Below the pieces are notes generated by a model that was given only the letters and a program-made list of their open reading frames with translations, was not told where the DNA came from and made no database searches. DNA of 64,000 bases from positions 147,558 to 211,557 of the forward strand of contig UICE01000003.1 in the NCBI GenBank assembly GCA_900471815.1, given 5' to 3'. Both the position numbers and the translations under genes were made by a program. Below are positions 33,846 to 41,897 of the stretch, piece by piece. The DNA is from Hyphomicrobiales bacterium (GTDB taxonomy: Bacteria > Pseudomonadota > Alphaproteobacteria > Rhizobiales > Rhizobiaceae). Numbering within the stretch: the first letter of the stretch is position 1; each line of letters opens with the position of its first letter.

Positions 33846-34934
33846 ATGGCGAGTTTGCAAGATTTCGACGCTGAGATTGAAAAGACCAAAACAATGGTCA
33901 ACGACATGCGTGCGAAGATTGATCAGTCCAGCGTTGTTCTCGATAAATTCGCCAAAGCAGATGCAAAGATTGGCGCCGCCGACTTTGACATCGAGAATGC
34001 GCGCATCGACGACGTGTTGCGCCAGCAAAAGGCAATGGAAGGCAATATTGCCGAGTTGATTATCGGCCTGGAGGATGCCACCAACATTTTCGGTACAGAA
34101 TTCGAAAGCATGAAGGGCTATTCGGGCTGGGAAAAATTTATTGGCGTGTTTTCCAAGGACAAGATGCAGCGTCTGCGCTCCGATAGGGTGCGCAACATGT
34201 CGCTCGCGGGCAATCTTCAGGAGCTTCTTACCAAATCAGATCGCATCGTCGGTATTTTGAAAGAGCAAAAAGTTGTTCTCGATGCCCGGTACAAAACCTC
34301 GGAAAACAGCCTGGCAACAGTGATTGAGCGCCGCAAGACCACTATTGCTACGCTTGAAGCGACTCAAAAGCGTATCGAAGAACTTAATCCGCTATTGCTT
34401 GACATCGAAAACCGCATTGCCGCGTCGACCGATCAAGGGACACGGGCGCAACTTGAGGGAGAGCGCTCCAAGCTTGCCACCGAGTATAATGAGCGTCAGG
34501 CCAAGGAACAGGAACTGCTGGCTGAGAGCCAGACTCTTGAACGCTATACCTCGATGTTCCAGACATTTGTTGACTCGCTCAACAATCAGATCGCCGCTCA
34601 AAGCACGCTGATCAACAAGCTGGCTATCGATACCGAACAGCGCATTGTGCTTTATAAGGCTCTGGAGGACTCTCTCAAGACTGCGGCTCAACAGGACGTT
34701 GCCCACAAGATCAACACGCTTGGCAGTCAGGTGGACAAGGCGGCCGAGGAAACCATGGCTGGTGTTGGTGCCGCTGCACAAAAACACATTGGCGATCTTC
34801 TTGAGATGCACGAAAAGAATATGGTCAGTTCACAAGATATTCAGCGCCGCAAGAAGCTTGCAGATGATGCATTTGCCCGCAGGTTCTCTGAAGTGCTCAA
34901 AAAACATAATTCTGCCGATTACGTTCAGAGTTAA
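33846..34934 (+). CDS. coiled-coil protein, first gene of an uncharacterised operon
   Basis: 362 residues, soluble (no signal or span), nearly all helical. A first coil (about 1-90) is followed by SMKGYSGWEKFIGVFSKDKM, then a second long coil (about 145-270, TTIATLEATQKRIEELNPLL) and a third helical region with DVAHKINTLGSQVDKAAEET. The layout recalls TelA/KlaA-like proteins, but I see no firm signature. GGGAGA precedes the ATG. The next gene follows after three bases. Genes downstream encode an AAA+ ATPase and a DUF2333 membrane protein. Confidence 0.8.
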   Translation: MASLQDFDAEIEKTKTMVNDMRAKIDQSSVVLDKFAKADAKIGAADFDIENARIDDVLRQQKAMEGNIAELIIGLEDATNIFGTEFESMKGYSGWEKFIGVFSKDKMQRLRSDRVRNMSLAGNLQELLTKSDRIVGILKEQKVVLDARYKTSENSLATVIERRKTTIATLEATQKRIEELNPLLLDIENRIAASTDQGTRAQLEGERSKLATEYNERQAKEQELLAESQTLERYTSMFQTFVDSLNNQIAAQSTLINKLAIDTEQRIVLYKALEDSLKTAAQQDVAHKINTLGSQVDKAAEETMAGVGAAAQKHIGDLLEMHEKNMVSSQDIQRRKKLADDAFARRFSEVLKKHNSADYVQS

Positions 34935-34937
34935 TTC

Positions 34938-36089
34938 ATGGCGGAGAATGCAGATCTGGCGGCGGCGGAACGTTACTTCGGTGCAATCCGTGCAGCATTG
35001 GATGGGCTTGAAGTTTTCCTGAACAATCAAGACTCGCCGCTTTACAAGCATGATCTGGTTGCTCAGACCGTTGCAGAATATCTCGAGCGGTTGGACGCAT
35101 CATTTGAGTGCTGGCGTAACAGGCTTGGCTTTACAGAGCGCTTCCGCATATCCAAGGCGGAAAGCGGCTTTCCTGTATTCCAGAACGTGCTGGAACTGGA
35201 AAATGACAAGAAGGAAGCAAAGGGACGACTTGCTGCCATATCGCCGGTGGAAACATTGCGCAGCGAGATGGTGGATTTCATCCTGCGCCACCGCGAGTTT
35301 CCGCGTGATTTACAAAAATCCATAGCTGAGCGCATCTATCTGGAGACAGTTTTGAAAGGCGAGGTTTTTTCGCCATTCGTACTTCCCACAACGATCCGTG
35401 TTTCAGTAAATCCAAAGACAATGCGTCCGTTTTACGTCGTGCATTGGGGAGCCTTCGATGGTGCTTCGAACCTCCCGCTGATCTATATGGCAGTCATTGA
35501 GGATTCTTCGGAAGACATCGTCGAAACACTGGTCCAGAAGGATGGAAAGCTCAATCCCAAAGTCAAAATTCCACTTCCAGTGGGTGGTTTGCTGAACCCC
35601 GATCTGGCAAGCCGTTTCGATGATTTTGCGGCGAAAAATTCCGCCTATTCACTATCCCCCGTAACAATCGCGATGAGCCTAGACAAGGATTTCCCAGAAT
35701 TGCACCCCAAGCAATTGCGCCGAATTGTTCTAGGCCCATTCTATACGGCGGGGATCACAGAGCATAACCAGAAAGTTGCAGATGTGCTTGAGCGTGTCCG
35801 TCGGCCTGAAGACGCGTGGCTGTTGACCTGGACTATGCAGGAAGTGTTCTCGACAGCCGAGAAACCGGGAAAACGCGGCATCTGGTCTTCAGAACCGTCT
35901 CGCGAAGAATTTCATATTAATACTGACGATCTGGAAGCCACCCGACAGGGTGTAAGTTACTACGAGCAGCACGCTCTGGTTCCTCATGAAGCATATCAGG
36001 CGCTCTACGCCTCTGGGGAAGCATCGCGGATTTTTACCGGCTTTGAAACGCATATCCTGTCGAATGGGCAGGTTATCAGCGGCATTTAA
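34938..36089 (+). CDS. unknown protein, second gene of the AAA+/DUF2333 operon
   Basis: 383 residues, cytoplasmic by lack of signal or span. An N-terminal helical half (LAAAERYFGAIRAALDGLEV, ISPVETLRSEMVDFILRHRE) is followed by a mixed part with TTIRVSVNPKTMRPFYVVHW, IYMAVIEDSSEDIVETLVQK and LSPVTIAMSLDKDFPELHPK, and a C-terminal IFTGFETHILSNGQVISGI. I recognise no domain. It starts three bases after the previous stop and ends 13 bases before the ATPase gene, so it belongs to one transcript. Confidence 0.8.
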   Translation: MAENADLAAAERYFGAIRAALDGLEVFLNNQDSPLYKHDLVAQTVAEYLERLDASFECWRNRLGFTERFRISKAESGFPVFQNVLELENDKKEAKGRLAAISPVETLRSEMVDFILRHREFPRDLQKSIAERIYLETVLKGEVFSPFVLPTTIRVSVNPKTMRPFYVVHWGAFDGASNLPLIYMAVIEDSSEDIVETLVQKDGKLNPKVKIPLPVGGLLNPDLASRFDDFAAKNSAYSLSPVTIAMSLDKDFPELHPKQLRRIVLGPFYTAGITEHNQKVADVLERVRRPEDAWLLTWTMQEVFSTAEKPGKRGIWSSEPSREEFHINTDDLEATRQGVSYYEQHALVPHEAYQALYASGEASRIFTGFETHILSNGQVISGI

Positions 36090-36102
36090 AAGGACTGAGT
36101 TC

Positions 36103-38013
36103 ATGGATGTCGGCCTGACGACGATTGAAGAAAAAGATATCGACAAACACCTTCCGGTTGCGAACGCAATGGTGACGCGATTTGTTTCGCTGGAAACCAG
36201 CGAGGGGCAGTCGGGCACCGAGATCGCGGGCACTGGCCGTCGTTTCGTTTCGACAGTCTCGACTGGCGGGCTACGCAAGACGCGTGAGGTCGAATTTGCC
36301 AAAACTGTGCAATCTGTGCGGGCGGATGACCCGATGTTGTCGATCGCCCAGCACACATTGTTGTTCAGAGCGCGACGCGGCGTCGCTATTGCTCTTGCCG
36401 TAGCGGATGTCTTTGGAAGGCAGAGCGACTTTGAAAGCCTGATGGCGCGCAATGCCTCTGCGCCGCTGCAGGGTGAGGAGGCCAGCCATTTCAAACGTCT
36501 CCTATCAGCGGCATCCTACATTGCGGCATTTTCTCTGTCTGCCTATCTGGCCCAATTAATCGAAGCGGACGGGGAGCCTGCAAATGATATTGCCGAGCCG
36601 GATTTCCTGTTTGACACGTCGCAGGATGCATTGAAGTCAGTAATCGCTGGACTGGATCGCGCCATAAGCGGGGTAAAGGACGAACAGACAATGCTGGCAC
36701 GAGCCAAGGCTTTTGCAGCGCTCAGTATTGACGGGCTTTTGCAGCGAAAGGGTCGATTTGAAGGGCTGGGCAGTTTTGATGACATGCACCTGCGGCTGGA
36801 TAGCGACGATTTCACATTGGATGGCTTCGACGTAGCGCCGTCAAAAAAACGCACGCCGCTGGTCATGACGTTCAGAAAGCCGAGCGAAGTTGTCGGCAAT
36901 CACATCGCCAAATATCAGGCGTTAAAATTATCCAAAATGCTGATGGCTTATGATTTTGACAGACAGCTCAACCCGTTCGTGGAACTCGGTGGATTCCTGT
37001 TCACATTCATTGGCGACGGCGCGCCGGGGACGGGTAAAACAACACTGATCCAGATGATAGCGGGACTCGTCAATGATTACTGTCAGGTTGCTGGCTATGC
37101 CTTTCATTACGAAAACTTTGGTGTAGACCAGATATCCTCATATCAAGGCAAATCGGGTCAGAACTGTAAGCAGTTCGTTACCAATGTTCTCAATCCGCGT
37201 ACCATCGGTTTCGGTACGATCGACGATATTGATCAGGTCGCCGCCAAGCGCTCGGATGACCGGGCTTCATCGGGCCAGCATGAGATAACCGGCGTTCTGA
37301 TGGAAGCTTTTGCAGGTGCTTCGACTGTTGTGAGAGGCAACTGCTCTTTCGGCATGTTCTCCAACTATCCGGAGAATGTCGATGATGCTCTGCGCCAGCG
37401 CGCTGGTGCGCGTTGGCTGGTTGATGGTCCGCAGACACGCGACGACTATATTGACATCTTTGCGCTGCTGGCAGGTAAGAACCACAAGATTCCGCTTGGG
37501 GACCATAAGCTCTATGAAGCACAGCAAATTCAACGTGCGGTGGAGACTGCATATGAGGAATTGTCGAAGCCACAAGAAGATGGGCTGAAAGTCGTTTATG
37601 ACTGTTTCATAAAGGATAATGGCCAACCCGAAACATTGTCCGACGTTGGCACATATCTCCATATGATCAAAGAGCGCGAACCACGCTTCACGGGACGTGC
37701 GATCAAAAACGTCACCGATGCAATCAAGATGCGGGCAATGGATGTCGAGCTGCCGGACGAGTGGTTTGAAAAACCCGAAACGTTCATGCACAAGAATTAT
37801 GATGATAAGAAAGCGATGATTGAGGCGCTGCGTAAACCGTTCACGATGGATATGGTGTTACAGGAAATCAATCGTTATGCGGATTCGGAATTCCGCTATG
37901 CCGACAAGTCCGACGATGCCGCCATCGACAAAATGGTGCGTGATGCAAGGCTGCGCGAGCGTGCTGTCAAGGAAGTCGAGGCGTTGAAAGCCAAGGGGCA
38001 ATGGGAAGCCTGA
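36103..38013 (+). CDS. AAA+ family ATPase, third gene of the operon
   Basis: 636 residues. A helical N-terminal half of about 290 residues is not like other AAA proteins. The AAA core has Walker A GDGAPGTGKTTL at 304-315, a Walker-B-like strand TIGFGTIDDIDQ (Asp374-Asp375), then VVRGNCSFGMFSNYPENVDD and ALRQRAGARWLVDGPQTRDD with candidate sensor and arginine-finger residues. Walker B has Asp-Asp-Ile-Asp rather than Asp-Glu, which may affect hydrolysis. AGGA stands nine bases before the ATG at 36103. The stop overlaps the next start (TGATG). Probably a remodelling ATPase for its partners. Confidence 0.85.
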   Translation: MDVGLTTIEEKDIDKHLPVANAMVTRFVSLETSEGQSGTEIAGTGRRFVSTVSTGGLRKTREVEFAKTVQSVRADDPMLSIAQHTLLFRARRGVAIALAVADVFGRQSDFESLMARNASAPLQGEEASHFKRLLSAASYIAAFSLSAYLAQLIEADGEPANDIAEPDFLFDTSQDALKSVIAGLDRAISGVKDEQTMLARAKAFAALSIDGLLQRKGRFEGLGSFDDMHLRLDSDDFTLDGFDVAPSKKRTPLVMTFRKPSEVVGNHIAKYQALKLSKMLMAYDFDRQLNPFVELGGFLFTFIGDGAPGTGKTTLIQMIAGLVNDYCQVAGYAFHYENFGVDQISSYQGKSGQNCKQFVTNVLNPRTIGFGTIDDIDQVAAKRSDDRASSGQHEITGVLMEAFAGASTVVRGNCSFGMFSNYPENVDDALRQRAGARWLVDGPQTRDDYIDIFALLAGKNHKIPLGDHKLYEAQQIQRAVETAYEELSKPQEDGLKVVYDCFIKDNGQPETLSDVGTYLHMIKEREPRFTGRAIKNVTDAIKMRAMDVELPDEWFEKPETFMHKNYDDKKAMIEALRKPFTMDMVLQEINRYADSEFRYADKSDDAAIDKMVRDARLRERAVKEVEALKAKGQWEA

Positions 38014-39296
38014 TGGAACTGCTCTACCAGAATGATCTGATTTATGGGCGGTTGTTGAAAATTGACCAGCCGCACCTTGTTGAGCGGTACAATAAAGCGC
38101 TTCAATCCTTTGGCTTTCCAGCTAGCAAGCTGAATGAGTTCGACATTGACAGGACAGGATTCTCGCCACAGATCGCCGAAGAACTGAAGGATCCCGCTTA
38201 TCTTGATCCGAATGGCGTGAACAGGCGCTTCATTATCCTCACGCCGTCGCAAGCTGACTTGCCTGTTGTTCACACGCAATTCTCCAATACCTCGCAATTG
38301 ATGTACGAGTTTTTTTCGAGCAATGCCCGGGCGATCAATGCGCTGACTATCAAGGATGTCCTTTACGGCGAGATCGAAGATTCGGTTTCGGTTGTCTCTG
38401 ATATCGAAGATCTGCTTTCCATTAATCAGGTCGAGTTTCGCGTGCTTTCAGCGCAAAACGTTATGGCGCAGGCGTCTGAGCTGCGCTTGCTGGCCGACCG
38501 CCTCAAAGATGAGCCTGACGCATGGCGCGACAATGCAATGCTGGAGCGTATGGTCGAGCTTGCCAAAGTCACGGGTGATATCCGCGAAAACTCGCTGGTT
38601 CCCGACAAGGTGCTTTTCAGGCACAGCGCCTTTTGGACCAGTCATTTTGGCGGGATCTATATTTTTGTCGATGACAATACGACTACTGTTATCGGGAATC
38701 CTGAGGCACCGGGTTTCCGGCGCTCGCGTCCCTGGCAGGTCAATTATATTTCGATCAAGGATGCCGAGCAGGTTTTCCAGTTCCTGAGCACGACGTCGCG
38801 TATTGAATTGCCGCGTGCATCGTGGATTGAGCAATCGGGTTATCTGGAAAATCGCGGCGAGATGATTATTCGTCACCTGATCCAAACGCTGGAGCCAGAG
38901 CGTGATTTAAAGAATATTGACCGGATTTGGCTGCAAACATGGATCCATGCCAATGCTAGCCTGATCAATCATGATGGCACATGGCCATTTCTCAACGCAG
39001 TGAAGCGGGAGATCGGACAATCCGGCCAGTTAAATATATCTGAAACTGATCCGTCGCGGCGATTTCTTGTTGTCCGAGCGTTGCCCAAGCATCCTGATGC
39101 ATGGTTGGTGAATCAGCTGATCAGTGATTTTGTGCCTTGGGATTTTCTGTCGCGCTATGTGTTTAACAAGCCCGGTTTTTATGCCGATTATCAACGCTGG
39201 AGTCTTCCTTATCAGGAACACGTTGTCGATATTCTCAAAACAACCTATTTGAAGGACAAGGAAGGGCTGCGAAAGCGGTTGTTTGGACTAGGATAG
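38013..39296 (+). CDS. unknown protein, fourth gene of the operon, with replaced 3' end
   Basis: 427 residues, soluble. It starts MELLYQNDLIYGRLLKIDQP, includes FFSSNARAINALTIKDVLYG, FRHSAFWTSHFGGIYIFVDD and ends VVDILKTTYLKDKEGLRKRL plus FGLG. No domain recognised. The ATG at 38013 shares a base with the ATPase stop. The last 74 bases (39223-39296) recur, slightly diverged, at 40626-40699, where they would read on to YGLDQ and a stop 10 bases before the DUF2333 gene. So the present C-terminus was likely supplied by the inserted cassette. Confidence 0.8.
   Translation: MELLYQNDLIYGRLLKIDQPHLVERYNKALQSFGFPASKLNEFDIDRTGFSPQIAEELKDPAYLDPNGVNRRFIILTPSQADLPVVHTQFSNTSQLMYEFFSSNARAINALTIKDVLYGEIEDSVSVVSDIEDLLSINQVEFRVLSAQNVMAQASELRLLADRLKDEPDAWRDNAMLERMVELAKVTGDIRENSLVPDKVLFRHSAFWTSHFGGIYIFVDDNTTTVIGNPEAPGFRRSRPWQVNYISIKDAEQVFQFLSTTSRIELPRASWIEQSGYLENRGEMIIRHLIQTLEPERDLKNIDRIWLQTWIHANASLINHDGTWPFLNAVKREIGQSGQLNISETDPSRRFLVVRALPKHPDAWLVNQLISDFVPWDFLSRYVFNKPGFYADYQRWSLPYQEHVVDILKTTYLKDKEGLRKRLFGLG
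39223..39296 (+). repeat. left direct repeat: 3' end of gene four of the operon
   Basis: Matches 40626-40699: the first 40 bases are identical, then one mismatch, then 15 identical bases, then a more diverged end. It is in frame with gene four and forms its present C-terminus and stop. Confidence 0.9.
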
Positions 39297-39311
39297 TGTG
39301 GATTGAAATTG

Positions 39312-39321
39312 GTCTGAAATA
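39312..39321 (+). repeat. left terminal inverted repeat of the cassette (candidate)
   Basis: GTCTGAAATA, 15 bases inside the left direct repeat; its perfect complement is at 40612-40621. Ten bases only, so chance is not excluded. Confidence 0.4.
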
Positions 39322-39353
39322 TTTTCTACTTCATGCTCCGCCCCTTTCCTCTT

Positions 39354-39689
39354 TCAATACACAATTGTGACGTGTAGGGCGGTTTCTCGATCCTGCCATC
39401 TAGCAAGGCACTTCGAGGACCCGTCTATTGAAATAGGTTTGTTGGTGTTTGCAGCTGCAATCAGGATTGCAAGCATATTTTTTCCTACAGTTGTCGTGCC
39501 GTCAAAATCAAACTCTCCGGTGACGCTTTTGCCGCAGACTGGTACGTTGTTATGGGTATCAACACTAAATATTACCCTACCGTCGCCGATGACAGCAATC
39601 CTGCGGACAAGACCTGATCCTTCGCCTCCATAAGCGGAGAAACTAGAAACCATTGCTACCGCGACAAGGACATACTTCAAGAATGTCAT
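39354..39689 (-). CDS. small secreted protein of unknown function in the cassette
   Basis: 111 residues with a signal peptide (TFLKYVLVAVAMVSSFSAYG). The mature part, about 90 residues, has two Cys (VPVCGKSVTGEF and SSKCLARW), FDFDGTTTVGKNMLAILIAA and ends TALHVTIVY. It resembles small exported proteins of unknown function found in many bacteria; no family name is certain. It follows the metalloprotease gene by 38 bases on the same strand, so the two are probably one transcript. A protease inhibitor or partner role is conceivable. Confidence 0.7.
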   Translation of the reverse strand: MTFLKYVLVAVAMVSSFSAYGGEGSGLVRRIAVIGDGRVIFSVDTHNNVPVCGKSVTGEFDFDGTTTVGKNMLAILIAAANTNKPISIDGSSKCLARWQDRETALHVTIVY

Positions 39690-39727
39690 ATCAATATAAT
39701 CTCCATTAGTGAATTTATATTAACCGG

Positions 39728-40492
39728 CTAATCGAAAAGGAGAAAAGTAACAGGACTCATTTCCAATTTGGATTTGAGCGCTCCATAATAATGCTGCACC
39801 ATTGCAATATCGCCAGCGCTTAGAATGCCACCATTGTTCCATACTGGATTGCAGTAGTTCATGACGGATTCTGCATCCCATGGACCAAATTTTTTGTCCC
39901 CAGCAGTATCTCCGACTGGCTGTCCTTTGGTACAAATTGGAGGTTTATCGTCACGTAATTGCTCATGGGCGAAACCTAGAGCATGGCCAAATTCATGCAC
40001 TGCAATTTTGCGAATGCATTCGATTTTTGTTTGCTGGCAACTGGTGCTGAAAGTCGTAAATTCGAAATTTAAGTCGATGCCAACGGATTTGTTCTTAAGC
40101 TGTGTTCCGAGGCCATAAGTGCCTGGTGCATCGTCGCTGTTTCCAATAATTGTATCGTCCACCACCGCAACTCTGAGGCCATCAATCGGTTGACCAGAGC
40201 ACTGTTGCCAGCCGGTAAAACGTACCTGTGATACTGCTTCCCATGTGTCTGCAACTGCATTCTGCACGACCTGCCGTTGCGCGGCGTACCTATTGTAAGT
40301 GGTGTCATCCATTTTCCAGCACGTTGCTATATTCTTGGTGGGCCAGATGGATGTTTCAAGTGGAAATCCTTCAACCTTCCCGCTTCTGGAAGTGTGCTGT
40401 AATTTATCGTGAGCTAGTACTTCCGAGCTGCCACTGAAGCTAGCTAATGACAATATAAGAACATGGATTTGAAAAACGGGATACAATCTCAT
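39728..40492 (-). CDS. secreted metzincin (matrixin/astacin-like) zinc metalloprotease
   Basis: 254 residues. Signal peptide to about residue 27 (VLILSLASFSGSSEVLAHD). The zinc site is VHEFGHALGFAHEQ with His166, Glu167, His170 and His176, the long HExxHxxGxxH motif. The Met-turn is SVMNYC with Met211 about 35 residues later, which places it in the metzincins. LNFEFTTFSTSCQQTKIECI contains a possible disulfide. No clear propeptide Cys switch is seen. GGGAAGG precedes the ATG at 40492. It is likely exported and active on protein substrates outside the cytoplasm. It is carried by the inserted cassette. Confidence 0.88.
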   Translation of the reverse strand: MRLYPVFQIHVLILSLASFSGSSEVLAHDKLQHTSRSGKVEGFPLETSIWPTKNIATCWKMDDTTYNRYAAQRQVVQNAVADTWEAVSQVRFTGWQQCSGQPIDGLRVAVVDDTIIGNSDDAPGTYGLGTQLKNKSVGIDLNFEFTTFSTSCQQTKIECIRKIAVHEFGHALGFAHEQLRDDKPPICTKGQPVGDTAGDKKFGPWDAESVMNYCNPVWNNGGILSAGDIAMVQHYYGALKSKLEMSPVTFLLFD

Positions 40493-40611
40493 GGGCCTTC
40501 CCAAGTGTGATTGGAAAAATGAAAAAAAACTATAATATCAATATGTTATGCTGTGATTTCAGCAGTATGTATTGAGGTTGTCAATTTGACTTTAGTCGCA
40601 AATGAGCAATT

Positions 40612-40621
40612 TATTTCAGAC
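40612..40621 (-). repeat. right terminal inverted repeat of the cassette (candidate)
   Basis: TATTTCAGAC, perfect complement of 39312-39321, four bases before the right direct repeat. Confidence 0.4.
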
Positions 40622-40625
40622 TGCA

Positions 40626-40699
40626 TTGTCGATATTCTCAAAACAACCTATTTGAAGGACAAGGATGGGCTGCGAAAGCGGCTCTATGGACTTGACCAG
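40626..40699 (+). repeat. right direct repeat: orphan 3' end of gene four
   Basis: Second copy of 39223-39296. In frame it encodes VDILKTTYLKDKDGLRKRLY then GLDQ and a TGA at 40700-40702, ten bases before the DUF2333 start. This spacing suits the original operon junction, so this is probably the native end. Confidence 0.88.
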
Positions 40700-40712
40700 T
40701 GAAGGAAACAGG

Positions 40713-41852
40713 ATGCTCGAGCCCGTAGTTAATTTTTTCAGCCGAATATTCACCTATATCGGACGTGGTATCGGGTTTATTGTCGGTATCCTCCTGTGGC
40801 CATTCATGTGGGCGGGCAGCTGGTATACGCAGAGGGGGTTTATTCTCAAGATTGTGGTGGGTCTTGCTCTTCTCCTCTGGCTGGGTCTTTACGGTTATTT
40901 CTTTTACAACACGCAGGCCTGGACCAATTTTAATCCGGATTATGTTGCGTCCTATAATTTCAAGAATCAGACAGCGCCTGCTGGCGAGCCATTGGCTGCG
41001 CCCGCTGCAGCTGCGACGACGGGCACAAATGTTGCCAAGACCTGTGCTCGTTCCGCAATTGTAACAGTCACTGCGGATTTGACGGATTTCAACGTCAACC
41101 AGAATGCCTGGATCTCCTCGATGCTGCTCTACAAGCTCGGATTTTTCGGTATGGATTGGGACAGGACGCCATTTCTTGATAACAAGGCATCCTTTCAACG
41201 AGGTATCAATTCAGCCGTCCGCCGAACGGGTATAGAGTTGGTCGATACGTTGGGGCGCGTTCGTGGCACCTCACAGATTGATGGTGACCTGCAAAAGGCT
41301 CGCGGTAATCTGCAGTTTACCGAGGATGCATGGTATTTCGGCCTCAATCCATTTGGTCCGAAAACGCCGACGCCAAGCTATTACCGCTCGGCTGTGAATG
41401 ATCTGCGCACATTCAATACAAAGCTGGAAAACTGCAACGCGATCTTCGACGCGCGTGCGGATAATCTGATTCAGTTTATCGATCGTATCGCCAATGATAT
41501 CGGTGCCACATCAGCTATCCTGAAAGATCGTTCCGAAAATCACAATAATGGCTGGTTCGATACGCGTGCCGATGATCGTTTCTGGTTCGCCTATGGTCAG
41601 CTCTACGCTTATTACGGCTTGATGAATGCTGCACAGGTCGATTTCAGGCAGGTGCTGGATGAAAAGCATCTTACGCCGCTATGGGATGGTATGGACGGCC
41701 AATTGCGCTCTGCTCTGGCTATTCAGCCCTGGATCATCGCCAATGGCAGTGAAGGGGGCTGGCTGTTGCCAAACCACCTAACGACCATGGGTTTCTATAT
41801 TTTGCGCGTCCGCTCGAACCTGATCGATATCAAGCAGGTGCTGCAACAATAA
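40713..41852 (+). CDS. DUF2333 inner-membrane protein, fifth gene of the operon
   Basis: 379 residues. Two N-terminal hydrophobic segments (about 13-35, IFTYIGRGIGFIVGILLWPF, and 46-65, IVVGLALLLWLGLYGYFFY) anchor it; the rest, with an Ala/Thr-rich linker, is probably periplasmic. DUF2333 features are DLTDFNVNQNAWISSMLLYK, GGWLLPNHLTTMGFYILRVR and the ending RSNLIDIKQVLQQ. The family has no known function. AGGAAACAGG lies before the ATG; the longer frame from 40665 lies in the repeat. The cassette has separated it from gene four, so it may now depend on its own promoter or on read-through. Confidence 0.87.
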   Translation: MLEPVVNFFSRIFTYIGRGIGFIVGILLWPFMWAGSWYTQRGFILKIVVGLALLLWLGLYGYFFYNTQAWTNFNPDYVASYNFKNQTAPAGEPLAAPAAAATTGTNVAKTCARSAIVTVTADLTDFNVNQNAWISSMLLYKLGFFGMDWDRTPFLDNKASFQRGINSAVRRTGIELVDTLGRVRGTSQIDGDLQKARGNLQFTEDAWYFGLNPFGPKTPTPSYYRSAVNDLRTFNTKLENCNAIFDARADNLIQFIDRIANDIGATSAILKDRSENHNNGWFDTRADDRFWFAYGQLYAYYGLMNAAQVDFRQVLDEKHLTPLWDGMDGQLRSALAIQPWIIANGSEGGWLLPNHLTTMGFYILRVRSNLIDIKQVLQQ

Positions 41853-41868
41853 GCGGTCTTTGATAGGT

Positions 41869-41890
41869 GAGGCGGGCTTAGCCCCGCCTC
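41869..41890. terminator. terminator between DUF2333 and putR
   Basis: GAGGCGGG (41869-41876), short loop, CCCGCCTC (41883-41890), then TTCT. Weak T-run; it lies between two convergent genes and may serve both. Confidence 0.6.
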
Positions 41891-41897
41891 TTCTCAA

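Larger units (their letters stand above)
39297..40625. mobile_element. small inserted cassette with a metzincin protease
   Basis: About 1.33 kb between the two copies of the gene-four 3' end. It holds two minus-strand genes against the direction of the operon and is AT-richer: three 60-base lines I counted by hand are 33, 40 and 45% G+C, against 55% for a line in the 4-kb region. A 10-bp inverted repeat lies just inside both ends (GTCTGAAATA at 39312, its complement at 40612). No integrase or transposase is encoded, so the carrier or mechanism is not visible. Insertion is inferred from the split operon and the repeat. Confidence 0.7.
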
